From Rhizobium etli 8C-3 (lineage in GTDB: Bacteria; Pseudomonadota; Alphaproteobacteria; Rhizobiales; Rhizobiaceae), in contig NZ_CP017244.1 of the NCBI RefSeq assembly GCF_001908375.1, positions 806,001-870,000 on the forward strand: DNA of 64,000 nt. The letters run 5' to 3'. Every line of letters starts with the position of its first letter. Position 1 is the first letter of the stretch. Below are positions 7,798 to 17,120 of this stretch, piece by piece. The position numbers and the translations under genes were made by a program. Under the pieces are notes generated by a model. That model ran no database searches. It worked only from the letters and a program-made list of their open reading frames with translations, and had not been told where the DNA came from.

Positions 7798-8819
7798 CAC
7801 GCGGCCCTCGCCGCCAGGATCGCTGCGCCGCAGGCACCGGAATCGTTGGAGGCTTCGATCAAGACCGGGTTGCCGGCGGCGTAGCCCTTGCGGGTGGCGG
7901 TGAAAGCCATGCCAATCATCATGGGCACGGCGGCCGCGCCGATATTTCCCAGGCATTCGCCCGGGCTCCAGATGTCTTGAAACTCGTGTCGGCCGCGCAG
8001 CAGGCGCAGACTTGCCAATGCAGATTGCTTGAACCAATATTGTTCGCCGACGAGATCGGCGATGCGGTAGCCTACCCGGTTCATCTCGATGCCGGCTTCC
8101 TGAAGTGCGGCGCGGTAGGCCGAGGTCATGCCGTCGCCCCGCAATGGTAGATCCTCCGTGTTGTAAATGAATGCCTGTTCGCCGGCGAGGCCGAGCCCGA
8201 ACAGGCGGAGGCAGTTTTTTTGCGAACGCATGCAAAGCACAGCTGCTGCCGCTTCCCCAGGGATAAAGCCATTGGAATTCTCCGGAGTGAGCAGCCGTTT
8301 GTTGGCGAGGTAGTAAGCGATGGTCTCCGCCGTCAGATAGCTGTCGACGCCGGCGATCATCACGTAGGACGCTTCGCCCGCCGCCAGTATGCGGCGCGCC
8401 TGTTCGAGGGCGACGTGACCCGATGGACGCCCATGGGCGACGATCCTCGAGCGGCCGTGCGGTGGGCTCTCCACGATCTCCGCAATGCGGCCAAGAAGGC
8501 GCGCACCATCAGGTGCAGGGCGGCCAGTTCGGCCTTCTTCGGCAAGACAAAGGATGAGCGCGGTCTGACCGCGAGCTTCAGGAACGGCCTCGAAAGCCTC
8601 GCAAATCGCGCCTGCGGCCAGATAGGCCATTCGCTTTTCGCCGACCCAATTACGCGGGAGCGGCACGGGAGCTCCAATCAGCCAATTTCCGCCGGGTCCC
8701 AAAAAGCGCGTCTCACGAAAGCCATCCAGGCGTGCGCGCATTGCCGCGCAGGCGGAGGGCGCGTCGAGGCCGACGGCGGTTGCCATGCCGATCGAGACGA
8801 TGTCGATCGCGGCGCTCAT
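7797..8819 (-). CDS. Beta-ketoacyl-synthase-like (thiolase fold) protein, catalytic residues missing
   Basis: 340 residues with the outline of a ketosynthase: IDIVSIGMATAVGLDAP at the start, then ARRILAAGEASYVMIAGVDSYL, FIPGEAAAAVLC and SPGECLGNIGAAAVPMM. In active enzymes the nucleophilic Cys precedes the helix that leads to the VMVAGG-like strand; here the aligned stretch reads AHGRPSGHVALEQ with Arg131 where Cys is expected. The second catalytic His of the T-G-H-x-x-G-A-A motif is Glu288. It is thus probably not a condensing enzyme. Such proteins are known beside DUF2169 and DUF4150 genes in T6SS loci. It overlaps the DUF2169 gene (ATGA) and the effector gene (TGATG), which argues for a joint role in effector folding or loading. 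Confidence 0.8.
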   Translation of the reverse strand: MSAAIDIVSIGMATAVGLDAPSACAAMRARLDGFRETRFLGPGGNWLIGAPVPLPRNWVGEKRMAYLAAGAICEAFEAVPEARGQTALILCLAEEGRTGRPAPDGARLLGRIAEIVESPPHGRSRIVAHGRPSGHVALEQARRILAAGEASYVMIAGVDSYLTAETIAYYLANKRLLTPENSNGFIPGEAAAAVLCMRSQKNCLRLFGLGLAGEQAFIYNTEDLPLRGDGMTSAYRAALQEAGIEMNRVGYRIADLVGEQYWFKQSALASLRLLRGRHEFQDIWSPGECLGNIGAAAVPMMIGMAFTATRKGYAAGNPVLIEASNDSGACGAAILAARAA

Positions 8820-9922
8820 GCCTCTTCTTCCTCTTCTTTGGGGGCAGGCGCACTGCTCGCGCGCACGAACACGCGGCCCGTGGCACGTGCCCGCAGCATG
8901 GACTCGGTTGGACGTCCGACCCAGCATTCGCTGAAGTCGAGGATTGTCCGGTGGATGCGCTGAGACACGCGCCAGACCAGTGAAAAGCGCCGGTTGTCCG
9001 GATCAAACAAAATGGTGTCGGGCGGTATCGCACTCTCGAAGGCTTTCTCACGGCCTTTGAACAGCGTCATCGGAAGGCTGGTGGTCGGCAGGCGAAAGCT
9101 CTCGCGTCCGGCAGGCGTAAGGTTGACCAGCACCACTTCTTCGCCGCCGTTCGGAGGTTCTGTTTGCTGGTCGGGCGGCGCCATCTGGAAATAACGGTCG
9201 TCGAAATCCGGCGGCAGGAACGGGAAGATATTGTCGATCCAGTTCTGGTCGTAAGTGCCGCCGAATTCGATCCTGCCCGGCCAGCCTCGGCCATAGGGTC
9301 CGAAGCTCATCGGCCGGTAGTCGCCGAAGGGCGAGCGGATCTCCTCGCCGACCGCCTGGGTGTTGGGAAGGCGAAGGCCCGAGATCCGATGCTGGTTGCG
9401 CGTGCGTGCCCAGCCGGTGCCGACCGGGTTGAGCGGGTAGCTCGCGGGAAGCCTGTCCTCCGGATCGAGGCGGTCGGTGCCTCCCCACGCAGTGTCGTAG
9501 GAGAAGGGTTGACGCAGGAAGGGTTGCGGGGCAGTGGCGACCAAGAGCGGTCCGCGGGCGCGCCACTCGCGATGCCCGATTACGTCGAAGATCTTTGACC
9601 AGTTGCCCACCTTGATTCCGACGCTGACACGTTCGACCGGACGCCCTCCGGGAGCATAGGCACATCCATTGGCGATGATGTCGCAGCGGGGCTTTCGAAA
9701 AGCAAAATCGGTTTCCCAGAGGGTGGCCGAAAAACCGGGCTCACCTGTATGCGTATCGGCCATCACCAGCGGCAGCTGCACGGATGATTTTCGCACGGAG
9801 CCACCCGGCGTTTCCGGAAAATCGAAGGTTCCCTTGACGACGACGACGATGTACTCGCGGCCCTCTTTGTCCATGCCCATCGTGAATTCGGTCGGAAAGC
9901 CGGTTTGGTTCCAGATCTGCAT
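8816..9922 (-). CDS. DUF2169 T6SS effector adaptor/chaperone
   Basis: 368 residues, cytoplasmic. Typical DUF2169 features are visible: an N-terminal WNQTGFPTEFTMGMDKEGRE, then VVKGTFDFP, the central YDTAWGGTDRLDPEDRLPASYPLNPVGTGW and the YFQMAPPDQQTE segment. DUF2169 proteins act as adaptors that bind PAAR-type effectors and help load them onto VgrG; in Agrobacterium one such protein is required for a Tde effector. Here it lies two genes before the DUF4150 effector, with TGATG overlap to tagF upstream and ATGA overlap to the ketosynthase-like gene downstream. The last residues are a poly-Glu tail (KEEEEEA). Confidence 0.88.
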   Translation of the reverse strand: MQIWNQTGFPTEFTMGMDKEGREYIVVVVKGTFDFPETPGGSVRKSSVQLPLVMADTHTGEPGFSATLWETDFAFRKPRCDIIANGCAYAPGGRPVERVSVGIKVGNWSKIFDVIGHREWRARGPLLVATAPQPFLRQPFSYDTAWGGTDRLDPEDRLPASYPLNPVGTGWARTRNQHRISGLRLPNTQAVGEEIRSPFGDYRPMSFGPYGRGWPGRIEFGGTYDQNWIDNIFPFLPPDFDDRYFQMAPPDQQTEPPNGGEEVVLVNLTPAGRESFRLPTTSLPMTLFKGREKAFESAIPPDTILFDPDNRRFSLVWRVSQRIHRTILDFSECWVGRPTESMLRARATGRVFVRASSAPAPKEEEEEA

Positions 9923-10467
9923 CAGCCGGCCTCCATACCTTCTGGGAAGAGGTGGCGCAGCGCTGCTTCAGGTGCGCCGGGATCAACTTCGAATGCCTGG
10001 CATTCACGCATCCACAATGTCATGCGCCGGACCGGGGCGCCGCACGCCGCGATCGCGGGATAGGGCAGGGATCCAAGGCGGGCCGCCAGTCTGTCGCCGT
10101 CCATCTCGCCTTCGCGCGCAGACTTTCCCGCAGCTTCCAACGCATCGAGCCAGTCTGCGGCCAGCGTGGTGATGTCAGTTGTGGCGGTCGGCGGCACAGC
10201 CGCGATGGTCAACGGAAACCGCCGGCCCGCGCGGTCGGCGCTTGCCATCACCACGCCGGTCATGGGTCCGAAGGCTTCTGGGCCGAGGATAAATCGCAAT
10301 GCCGGATGAACCGACATCGAACCTTCCGGAAACCGGTGAACCAGATGCCGGCTAATCCAGCGATCCCAAGCGCCGACGAAGGATGCCGGCAGGCCGCGCG
10401 TGACGAAATCCCCCGTCGCGGGCAGTTTTCCGAAGAAGCCTGGCAGGATCACAGCCGCGTCGGGCAC
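9922..10467 (-). CDS. tagF: T6SS-associated protein TagF
   Basis: 181 residues, a TagF/ImpM single-domain protein, recognised by FFGKLPATGDFVTRGLPASFVGAWDRWI and a following FILGPEAFGPMTGVVMASADRAGRRFPLTI. TagF is a cytoplasmic post-translational repressor of T6SS firing that acts independently of, or alongside, the PpkA/PppA switch; in some bacteria it is fused to PppA, but here the phosphatase is a separate gene at 31.7 kb. The start is GTG 10467, inside the 3' end of tssM (19-bp overlap); no ATG lies near the conserved N-terminus. The stop overlaps the DUF2169 start as TGATG. Confidence 0.92.
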   Translation of the reverse strand: MPDAAVILPGFFGKLPATGDFVTRGLPASFVGAWDRWISRHLVHRFPEGSMSVHPALRFILGPEAFGPMTGVVMASADRAGRRFPLTIAAVPPTATTDITTLAADWLDALEAAGKSAREGEMDGDRLAARLGSLPYPAIAACGAPVRRMTLWMRECQAFEVDPGAPEAALRHLFPEGMEAG

Positions 10468-13400
10468 GAAAACCTCGCAAACATTTTCAGGTCGTAGGGA
10501 TTGGCCACGCTCGCGGCCCGAAGCTCGAAATCGGCGTAGTGGCCCTGGGCGGCAAGCCGCAGCTTGTAGAGTTCCGGAAGTTCGGTCCCGCTCAGTCGGC
10601 CGGCACGCAGCATTCGCAGGAAAGCCCAGCTCCCGGTTTCGCTGACCATCACTTCCGGCGAGCCGTCAAGCGGCTGAAAGGCGAGGGTAATGACGCCCGT
10701 CCCGTCCTTGCCCGGCCACGTCATTGGCTGCGGGCGAGTTGGGTTGTTGAAATAGGTGAGACTCTGGCCGTCGACGTTCAGCGTCACGCGGCCGACCGTC
10801 GGCGAAAGGTCCTTGGGCTCGAGCGTAAAGGTCAGGATCGGTCCGGCACCACCTGGAAAGAGGCTGTCGCGGATCAGCCGGGCCTGTTCCAAGGCTGCTA
10901 AGGCTGACGAATCGAGCCGGATGTCCGCACGCCATTTCCAGGGGTGGCGCGTCATGTCGACGTAGTTGATCAGCTGATTGTTTATGAAGCTGTCAATCAG
11001 CCCGCCCGGACCAAAGACCCGCGCAAAGTCGACCACGTTGACATCGATTGCGCTGTCAGGGATGAACGGATAGCGGTTCGCCAGCGCCGCCTGACAGAAA
11101 GGCAGCACATCGGCGCGCCAGATGGCGTTAAGTTCAGAGGTGACCGCTTCCGTTGTAAGGCCGCTCGTGTCGCCGGCGATGCCGGCCAGCCAGTCGTCGA
11201 GCGGGTCAGGGAGGGTCATGGCCTGTTTTGCCACCGCCCCTGTGAGTTCGGCCAAGCCGCCTTGCCGCTTTATCGCATCCTCGGCATCGGGACTTGCCGA
11301 TACGGTCTGCAGCATGTTCGAGAGCGCAGTGAGCGCTGCAACGGCGTCATTGAGTGCTGGAGGTTGGCCGTCGACCTCGGCGATCGCGGCCTTGATGGGT
11401 TTGAAATGCTCGGCAACCAGCATGCCCGAGAGATCCACTTCAGCCTTGGAGCCGGGGGCAGGCATCAGCTTCACGCCCTTTTTGGCAAGCTTGCCAATCT
11501 TGCCGAGTTTGGACAAAAGCTTGGAAGCTGCTGCCGGAGGAACTTTGCCCCCAGCGTCATCTTCGGAACGGGTAAGTTCGGTCTCCTGGATGACGGCGTT
11601 CAGCAGTCGCTTCATCGAGGAATCTGCGCTGGAGAGATCCTTGAGGTTTTCGCTCGCCGTCTGCAGGTCTACCAGCGGCGCGAGCCTTACGTCGCGCAGA
11701 AAGCTGTCCCACTTCGCGATGTAATCGTCGTAGTAAAGCTTGAGGATGTCCTGGGAAAGCGCGGCGACCGACGGGCTGGCATTTTCCGAGCACCCTCCGG
11801 CGAAGACGGAGCGATCGAGCGCAGCCTGAGTGGCGACGTCCTCGAGCCGTGCAAGAATTCCGCTGTGAAAGCCGTCATAGGTGAAGGCGCCGCTGATGCC
11901 CACCCTAAGGGTCTTGTCCGAGCGTCGAGCGAGGACCTTAAGGCCGTTTGGGCCGACATGGTCCGCCGGAATCCAATCTTTAAGTGCTGTGATCTGCGGA
12001 TCTGAGAGCAGTGCATTATAGGCACGCACTGGAAGCGGAATTGAGCAGATGCTCCGCAGTGCTTCGCCCACCAGCGCCTCATCTGGCTGGATAAGCGCTT
12101 GATCCGCCGCCATGTTATCGATTGCGGCGAGTTGATGTTCGGCAGCCATCTCGGTCCGGAAGGGCGGCGCAGGCGCGAATTCGGGCAGCCGCTCAGTCCA
12201 CCATTGCTTGGCGAATTCGGGGTCCATCGGCGACAATCCGGTCATCATGCGATACGTCTTCAAGGCGCCGAGAAGGAACTCCGGGTCACGGATCTGACGC
12301 CACATCGTCGCCTCGAGCAGCGCAACCATGCGTGGTTCCAATATGTTGCGAAGCGAGCGGTGATAAGCGTCCTCCTGCGCCTGTCTGATCTCGGTCGCCG
12401 CGGAAGGGCCGATCAACGCAGCAATCCCGCCTGGCGGCCCGGTCCGGGCATTCGATACTTCGGTTGCGGCCTCGAGCGCCACATCCAGGTCGAGCGGTTC
12501 CAGCGGCGCCTGACGTGCAGCAACCGGAGTGAGCGGAAGCTGCAGGGCCTCCAGCTGTTCGGCCTGTGCCGAAAGGGCGGCGCTGTTTTTCCGATAGGAA
12601 ACCGTAAAGGCCAGGCCGGCGACGACAACCAATGCCGCGGCGGCCACTGCGGCGCCTCGCCATATCCAGATACGCCGTTCCTCTGCGGCAGGATCGAACG
12701 TGCCGAGACCCGCCTCCTTGAAGATCACTTTGGTGAGCAGGTCCTTCAGGAAGAAGCTGCGCTTTTCAACCCGCAGCATCGGCGCGGCGGGCTGTGCCGG
12801 AAGGCCGAAGGAGGACGCGAGGGCTGCCGTCAGCCGGTCGATTGCCGTGCCTTCCTGAGTGGCGGAGGTTAAATAGATACCACGCAACCAGGCACTTTCG
12901 GCATAGCGGCTTTCACCAAAGACGGTTTCGACCAGCACGCGAATGGGCTCGGAGAGGCTCCCAACCTGTGCCGGGAAACGAAATATCTCCGCGCGCGCGG
13001 TAAGGTTTTCTTCGACTTCGAGACGCGGAACGAGGCGTCGTTCGAGCTCGCCAGCCAATGCGGCAAGTTCCCGCGTGACTTCGCTGCCGTCGATGCTCGC
13101 GCCGGGCGGGAAGGTCACTCCCCAGACCTGCTCGCGATCGGCCGTCGACAGCCCTCCGAAGAAAGTCTCGAACCCCTTTATAAGATCGGCCTTGGTCAGC
13201 ATCAGGTAGACGGGCAGGCGGATCTCGAGCCGTTCCTGAAGTTCGGTTAGCCGTTTGCGGATCTGGCGGCCGTGCGCGCGAATGGCCGCGTCGCCTTCTA
13301 GGAGCGTGTCGATGGCGAGTGCCACGATGATGCCGTTCAAGGCCCGGCGGCCCCGGTGCCTTTTCAGAAGATCGAGGAAGCCCAACCATTCCGCTGCGTC

Positions 13401-13979
13401 GACGTCGGGTTGGCTTTCCTGTTGAACGTAGCGGCCCGCGGTGTCGATCAGCACCGCCTCTTCGGAAAAGAACCAGTCGCAGTTGCGCGTCCCGCCCACG
13501 CCATGCAAATCGTCGGAGAGGTCGATGGGGAAGCTTAGTCCAGATTGCCGCAGTGCCGTTGTCTTGCCGGTCGCAGGCGGGCCGATGATCACGTACCAAG
13601 GCATCTCCCGGAGAAACTTTCGGCCGCCGATTTTGTGGCGTTTCAGCTCCGACATCACTTCTCGGAACTTTGCGCCTACGGAGGCGACGCCTTCCTCAGC
13701 CGGGCTCGGGGGCGCTTCCGGTGGCGGGGTGATTTCGGAAACGAAAAGGCGATTGGCGCGGATTGCCCGGCGTTGTGCCGTGATCCACCAGATGAGAAAC
13801 AGAACGAAGAGAAGGCCTATGATGACCAATCGCACCGTCTCGGACGCTAATAGCGCGCTCTCTCCGACGCTGACAATCGGGCCGAAGATCCAGACGATCA
13901 GGGACAGCAACGCGAGCCCGATGAAGGTCCAGAGCCAGCGCGAGGTTAAGATAGCCCAGAGGAAACGGAAGATCGCCAT
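10449..13979 (-). CDS. tssM: T6SS membrane complex protein TssM (IcmF)
   Basis: 1176 residues. Two N-terminal membrane segments (about 13-33 and 50-67) precede a cytoplasmic NTPase domain with Walker A GPPATGKT (133-140) and a Walker B-like VLIDTAGRY. A third membrane segment at about 435-457 leads to the large periplasmic part, containing the IcmF-related and C-terminal IcmF domains (ANRYPFIPDSAIDVNVVDFARVF then HPWKWRADIRL). TssM spans the inner membrane and contacts TssL in the membrane and TssJ in the periplasm. The gene is one base from tssL and overlaps tagF. All hallmark segments are intact, so this is the functional TssM, unlike the shorter relative at 33.4 kb. Confidence 0.97.
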   Translation of the reverse strand: MAIFRFLWAILTSRWLWTFIGLALLSLIVWIFGPIVSVGESALLASETVRLVIIGLLFVLFLIWWITAQRRAIRANRLFVSEITPPPEAPPSPAEEGVASVGAKFREVMSELKRHKIGGRKFLREMPWYVIIGPPATGKTTALRQSGLSFPIDLSDDLHGVGGTRNCDWFFSEEAVLIDTAGRYVQQESQPDVDAAEWLGFLDLLKRHRGRRALNGIIVALAIDTLLEGDAAIRAHGRQIRKRLTELQERLEIRLPVYLMLTKADLIKGFETFFGGLSTADREQVWGVTFPPGASIDGSEVTRELAALAGELERRLVPRLEVEENLTARAEIFRFPAQVGSLSEPIRVLVETVFGESRYAESAWLRGIYLTSATQEGTAIDRLTAALASSFGLPAQPAAPMLRVEKRSFFLKDLLTKVIFKEAGLGTFDPAAEERRIWIWRGAAVAAAALVVVAGLAFTVSYRKNSAALSAQAEQLEALQLPLTPVAARQAPLEPLDLDVALEAATEVSNARTGPPGGIAALIGPSAATEIRQAQEDAYHRSLRNILEPRMVALLEATMWRQIRDPEFLLGALKTYRMMTGLSPMDPEFAKQWWTERLPEFAPAPPFRTEMAAEHQLAAIDNMAADQALIQPDEALVGEALRSICSIPLPVRAYNALLSDPQITALKDWIPADHVGPNGLKVLARRSDKTLRVGISGAFTYDGFHSGILARLEDVATQAALDRSVFAGGCSENASPSVAALSQDILKLYYDDYIAKWDSFLRDVRLAPLVDLQTASENLKDLSSADSSMKRLLNAVIQETELTRSEDDAGGKVPPAAASKLLSKLGKIGKLAKKGVKLMPAPGSKAEVDLSGMLVAEHFKPIKAAIAEVDGQPPALNDAVAALTALSNMLQTVSASPDAEDAIKRQGGLAELTGAVAKQAMTLPDPLDDWLAGIAGDTSGLTTEAVTSELNAIWRADVLPFCQAALANRYPFIPDSAIDVNVVDFARVFGPGGLIDSFINNQLINYVDMTRHPWKWRADIRLDSSALAALEQARLIRDSLFPGGAGPILTFTLEPKDLSPTVGRVTLNVDGQSLTYFNNPTRPQPMTWPGKDGTGVITLAFQPLDGSPEVMVSETGSWAFLRMLRAGRLSGTELPELYKLRLAAQGHYADFELRAASVANPYDLKMFARFSCPTRL

Positions 13980-13980
13980 C

Positions 13981-15303
13981 TCAAAGCCCCTTCTCGATCA
14001 GGAGCTCGATGCGGCGGTTGGCAGCCCGGCCTTCGCGAGTGTCGTTTCTGGCAAGGGGCTGCGTTGCCGCACGTCCTTCCGATTTCAAGCGTTCAGGCGG
14101 CAAGCCGCTTGCACGCAGTAAAGCGGCAATCGTTGCGGCGCGCGCCTCGGAGAGGCGTTGGTTGTTGGATAGAGGATTAGAGGTCTGGAGCGGAACATTG
14201 TCGGTATGTCCGATGATCGTGACACTTCTGATCAGTTCGGCATTCTCCTTGATAACAGCTGCGACGGAGGCGACCAGCGGCTCGAAGCTTTTCGTCAATT
14301 CGGGCCGGGCAGACTGGAAAAGCTCCGGAGTGCTCGACTGAAGCAGGAGTGTGACCCGAGAGGCGTTTTCATTGCCCTTCAAGGCCGGCAGAAGCGCAGA
14401 AGGTGCGGCGGCACGGAATTCTGGCAGCAGCTCAAGGACGACAGGTTCGACCGGGGGCGCATCCGGTGCCGGCGCACGTTTTTCCGGCCGATAGATCTCG
14501 GCGCGCTCCGGCGGCGGTAGCGCCCGAACGAGCGTGGCAAGTTCTTCTGCCCTGGCGCCTAGCCGCGCCGACAGAAGCACGTAAATCGCCGTCGCGAGCG
14601 CCACAGCCACGACTGCGAGGACCCAGATCGGAACGGCAAAGCGGGAAGGCTCATCGGCTGCCGCGACACCTTCCCATCTGGGCGAGAGCGGCGCGCCTTC
14701 GGCATCAGCGTCGCGCAGGAAGCGAGCCGCTGCAGCGCGAACGGCGCTGATGGAGCGATCGCCCGCACGCCCTGGCACCCGATATTTGCCGCGGAAACCA
14801 AGCGCCAGACAGAAGTATTGCAACTCCAGCAGTTCACGATCGCGGCCAGGATAGCGCTCCAGCTCCTCCAGCCTTGCGAAGAACTGTGCTCCGGCGTCCA
14901 CATCGCCGCGGAGCATGACGACCAGCGGCTGGCGGGGCCAGGCGCTGGAGCCGCCCCAAGGCGTGTTGAGCGCCAGATCGTCGAGCAGGGAGGCGACAGC
15001 CCAGGCGGCCGCATCTGCCTGTGCCAGGCTCGCGCCGGCGGCCACGGCCGCGTCGCGCGCCGAAACCAGCTCCTCCATCAGTCTGGTCCGCAGCGCTTCC
15101 GGATTGCCAGGTGGCAATGCATTCTCGAGCTCCGGCGCAAATTCCAGCAAGGTGGCGAAAGCGTTGATCAGCGTGTTGGGGTGGGATCGCGCGCGTCTCG
15201 CCAATGCGCCGGTGGGAATGACAGGGGGCATTGCCCCCGCCGGCGGGCGGATGCGCGTACGGCCCTGATCTTCCGAAAGGCCGAATGGATCCTCACTTGT
15301 CAT
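13981..15303 (-). CDS. tssL: T6SS membrane protein TssL (DotU) with OmpA-like domain
   Basis: 440 residues, long-form TssL. A cytoplasmic DotU domain (about 35-205; AAAWAVASLLDDLALNTPWG and LELQYFCLALGFRGKYR) is followed by a single membrane segment (about 226-245) and a periplasmic OmpA-like peptidoglycan-binding domain near the C-terminus (TIIGHTDNVPL and NQRLSEARA). The DotU part recruits the baseplate via TssK, while the OmpA domain anchors the complex to peptidoglycan. Together with the separate OmpA protein at 30.8 kb this gives the system two candidate cell-wall anchors. It lies between tssK (4 bp) and tssM (1 bp). Confidence 0.96.
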   Translation of the reverse strand: MTSEDPFGLSEDQGRTRIRPPAGAMPPVIPTGALARRARSHPNTLINAFATLLEFAPELENALPPGNPEALRTRLMEELVSARDAAVAAGASLAQADAAAWAVASLLDDLALNTPWGGSSAWPRQPLVVMLRGDVDAGAQFFARLEELERYPGRDRELLELQYFCLALGFRGKYRVPGRAGDRSISAVRAAAARFLRDADAEGAPLSPRWEGVAAADEPSRFAVPIWVLAVVAVALATAIYVLLSARLGARAEELATLVRALPPPERAEIYRPEKRAPAPDAPPVEPVVLELLPEFRAAAPSALLPALKGNENASRVTLLLQSSTPELFQSARPELTKSFEPLVASVAAVIKENAELIRSVTIIGHTDNVPLQTSNPLSNNQRLSEARAATIAALLRASGLPPERLKSEGRAATQPLARNDTREGRAANRRIELLIEKGL

Positions 15304-15307
15304 GGTG

Positions 15308-16642
15308 CTACCTGTTTACCGAATAGCAGTCGACCTGTGGTTCGCTAGGCAAAACGCCGGAAACTCCGATCACGAACCCGGGCGAGCGCAGAAGCGATTC
15401 CCAATGCTCGCTGCGTTGATCGAGCTCAAGGCAGAGACGGTCCCCGTCGTAGGGGATTTCGCGGGGCTGCGAGTGAAGGGGCTTGAGGCGGATGCCGGGC
15501 AGTCGAGACTTCCACAGCGCCTCGAATTCGTCTGCAGCACCGACGGTCACCTGATTGACGAAGATCTTGCGCAATGCCTCGTCGGACATGTCGCACCCGA
15601 CGCGCACAACGATGCGACTTGCCGTTAGCAGTTCGGGATTGTCGACGCGGACCTTCCAGACATTGGTCGCGTGCTTCAGAACCGGCAGCGCCCGCGACTT
15701 CGGCTCGACATAGCGCAGGCTCAAGATCAGCGAGCGCAATGTGTCGGCGAGTGCGGCAAAGGCCGGCCCCGGCGCCATATGCTCATAGGTGGGAAGTTCG
15801 CTCAGCCGCCGTGAGCCCGATCCGTAGGTTGCCATTCGTCCAGCCAGTCCACTGAGCTCCAGAAAGAGCTCGGCCGGATGAAAAACCTCCTGAGGAAGCA
15901 TGTGGGCCAGTCGCGGCCGCGCGCTGTTGGCGAGATCGAGCACCAGCAGATTTTCCACGCTGCGGCCGGGGCCGCCAAGCACCATCTTGCCATGCGCTTC
16001 GGCTATGCGGTCGAGCCCCGTGATTACCTCCTGCAGGAGCTGGCCGTAGAAGGGCACCGCGCCGGTTACGAGCGCCGGCGGCAGGAAATTTTCGGACATC
16101 GCCACACTGCCATCGGAAAGCAGCCCGGTAACGTTCGTCACCGGCATTGCCGAGTAGCCACCGGTCGCCTGCGCCGGCGAAAGGAGGAGGGCTTGCGGCC
16201 GGGCGATCTCGATCTCTTCGGGATCAGCGCCCCCGTGGACGGCATCGCGTACCCATTCGATCCGTCCTCTAAACCGCGCTCCGGTTGGTTCGCGGTGAGC
16301 CGGGTCGAAACTGGCGCCGCCGGGTGGCTCCAAGGGCAGGGCGAGCTGCACCGCTCCCGCGCCCATGTCACCGGTGATTGTCAAAGGTGTGGGGGCGTCC
16401 ATCGTTTCGGGTATGGCAAACGGAGTGCCGTCCGGAAAAATGCCGCGCGCCGACGTTACCGCCACCCGCCCGGCTTCCAGCTGTGCGGCATCGAGCGTGA
16501 GGGATCTGAAACCGAAGGTCTGCAGCCGTCCAGCCTGCAGCGCGCCCCGCACCAAAGCTTCGGTATAACGGTCCTGCTGCTGGAAATGCTGCGTCCGGAG
16601 GAACAGCCCCTCGGACCAAAGCACCTTGTTGATATCCGTCAT
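15308..16642 (-). CDS. tssK: T6SS baseplate protein TssK
   Basis: 444 residues. The N-terminus (VLWSEGLFLRTQHFQQQDRY) is a near-universal TssK signature, and further typical segments are YVEPKSRALPVLKHATNVWKVRVDNPELL and the C-terminal receptor-like part. TssK is a trimeric cytoplasmic adaptor linking the baseplate to the TssL/TssM membrane complex. I start at ATG 16642, which places the signature at residue 5; the upstream in-frame codons have no conserved content. It sits 16 bp after tssJ and 4 bp before tssL, so it is within the same transcript. Confidence 0.96.
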   Translation of the reverse strand: MTDINKVLWSEGLFLRTQHFQQQDRYTEALVRGALQAGRLQTFGFRSLTLDAAQLEAGRVAVTSARGIFPDGTPFAIPETMDAPTPLTITGDMGAGAVQLALPLEPPGGASFDPAHREPTGARFRGRIEWVRDAVHGGADPEEIEIARPQALLLSPAQATGGYSAMPVTNVTGLLSDGSVAMSENFLPPALVTGAVPFYGQLLQEVITGLDRIAEAHGKMVLGGPGRSVENLLVLDLANSARPRLAHMLPQEVFHPAELFLELSGLAGRMATYGSGSRRLSELPTYEHMAPGPAFAALADTLRSLILSLRYVEPKSRALPVLKHATNVWKVRVDNPELLTASRIVVRVGCDMSDEALRKIFVNQVTVGAADEFEALWKSRLPGIRLKPLHSQPREIPYDGDRLCLELDQRSEHWESLLRSPGFVIGVSGVLPSEPQVDCYSVNR

Positions 16643-16658
16643 GCTGAACGCCCTCCAT

Positions 16659-17120
16659 TCAGGCGAGCGCGAGCGCCATACCGCCGCGGCTGAGTACGAC
16701 ATTCGCCGTCACCGTCGATTCCGGCCTGATCGGCACGCTCCTTCGCCAGGTGCGACCGCCTGGTTCCCGGAACAGCGCGACAAGTCCGAGGAATGTGGCT
16801 TCTGGCGGGAACGCGACCGTCTTTGAGGCGCTTGCACCCGGGGCGACCGTCATTTGCTCGGACCCGACGAGGTCTGCTCCGAGCGCGCCGGCCGGATCGG
16901 ATTGAAGGGCGAAAATATCGGCAGAGTTGAATTTGCCGACATCCTTCAGCCGAAGAACAAGGAGGGTCACCGGACGCTCCCCTCCACCAGCGGCAGCATT
17001 CATCCCCGCTTGTCCCGTCGCCGTGACCGTTACGGTCGACGATTTTGGCGGGCCCCCCATGCAGGCGGAAAGCGCGCCTGTCGCGCCGATCACCATCAGA
17101 AAGTCGCGTCGGTTAAGCAT
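16659..17120 (-). CDS. tssJ: T6SS outer-membrane lipoprotein TssJ, Tat-like signal
   Basis: 153 residues. The start MLNRRDFLMVIGATGALSAC combines a twin-arginine motif (NRRDFLM) with a lipobox (L-S-A-C, Cys20), indicating a lipoprotein exported perhaps by Tat. The mature part has the TssJ beta-sandwich pattern (RPVTLLVLRLKD, FNSADIFALQSD, TFLGLVALFREPGGRTWRRSVPI). TssJ attaches to the outer membrane and caps TssM in the periplasm. Low sequence conservation is normal in this family; position between tagH and tssK and the lipobox settle the call. The start overlaps the tagH stop by one base. Confidence 0.9.
   Translation of the reverse strand: MLNRRDFLMVIGATGALSACMGGPPKSSTVTVTATGQAGMNAAAGGGERPVTLLVLRLKDVGKFNSADIFALQSDPAGALGADLVGSEQMTVAPGASASKTVAFPPEATFLGLVALFREPGGRTWRRSVPIRPESTVTANVVLSRGGMALALA

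Noticed and set aside
7798..8235. N-terminal extension of the DUF4150 effector
   Set aside because: The extra sequence lies inside the ketosynthase-like gene and is unlike any domain; ATG 7797 starts exactly at the DUF4150 fold and overlaps the previous stop.
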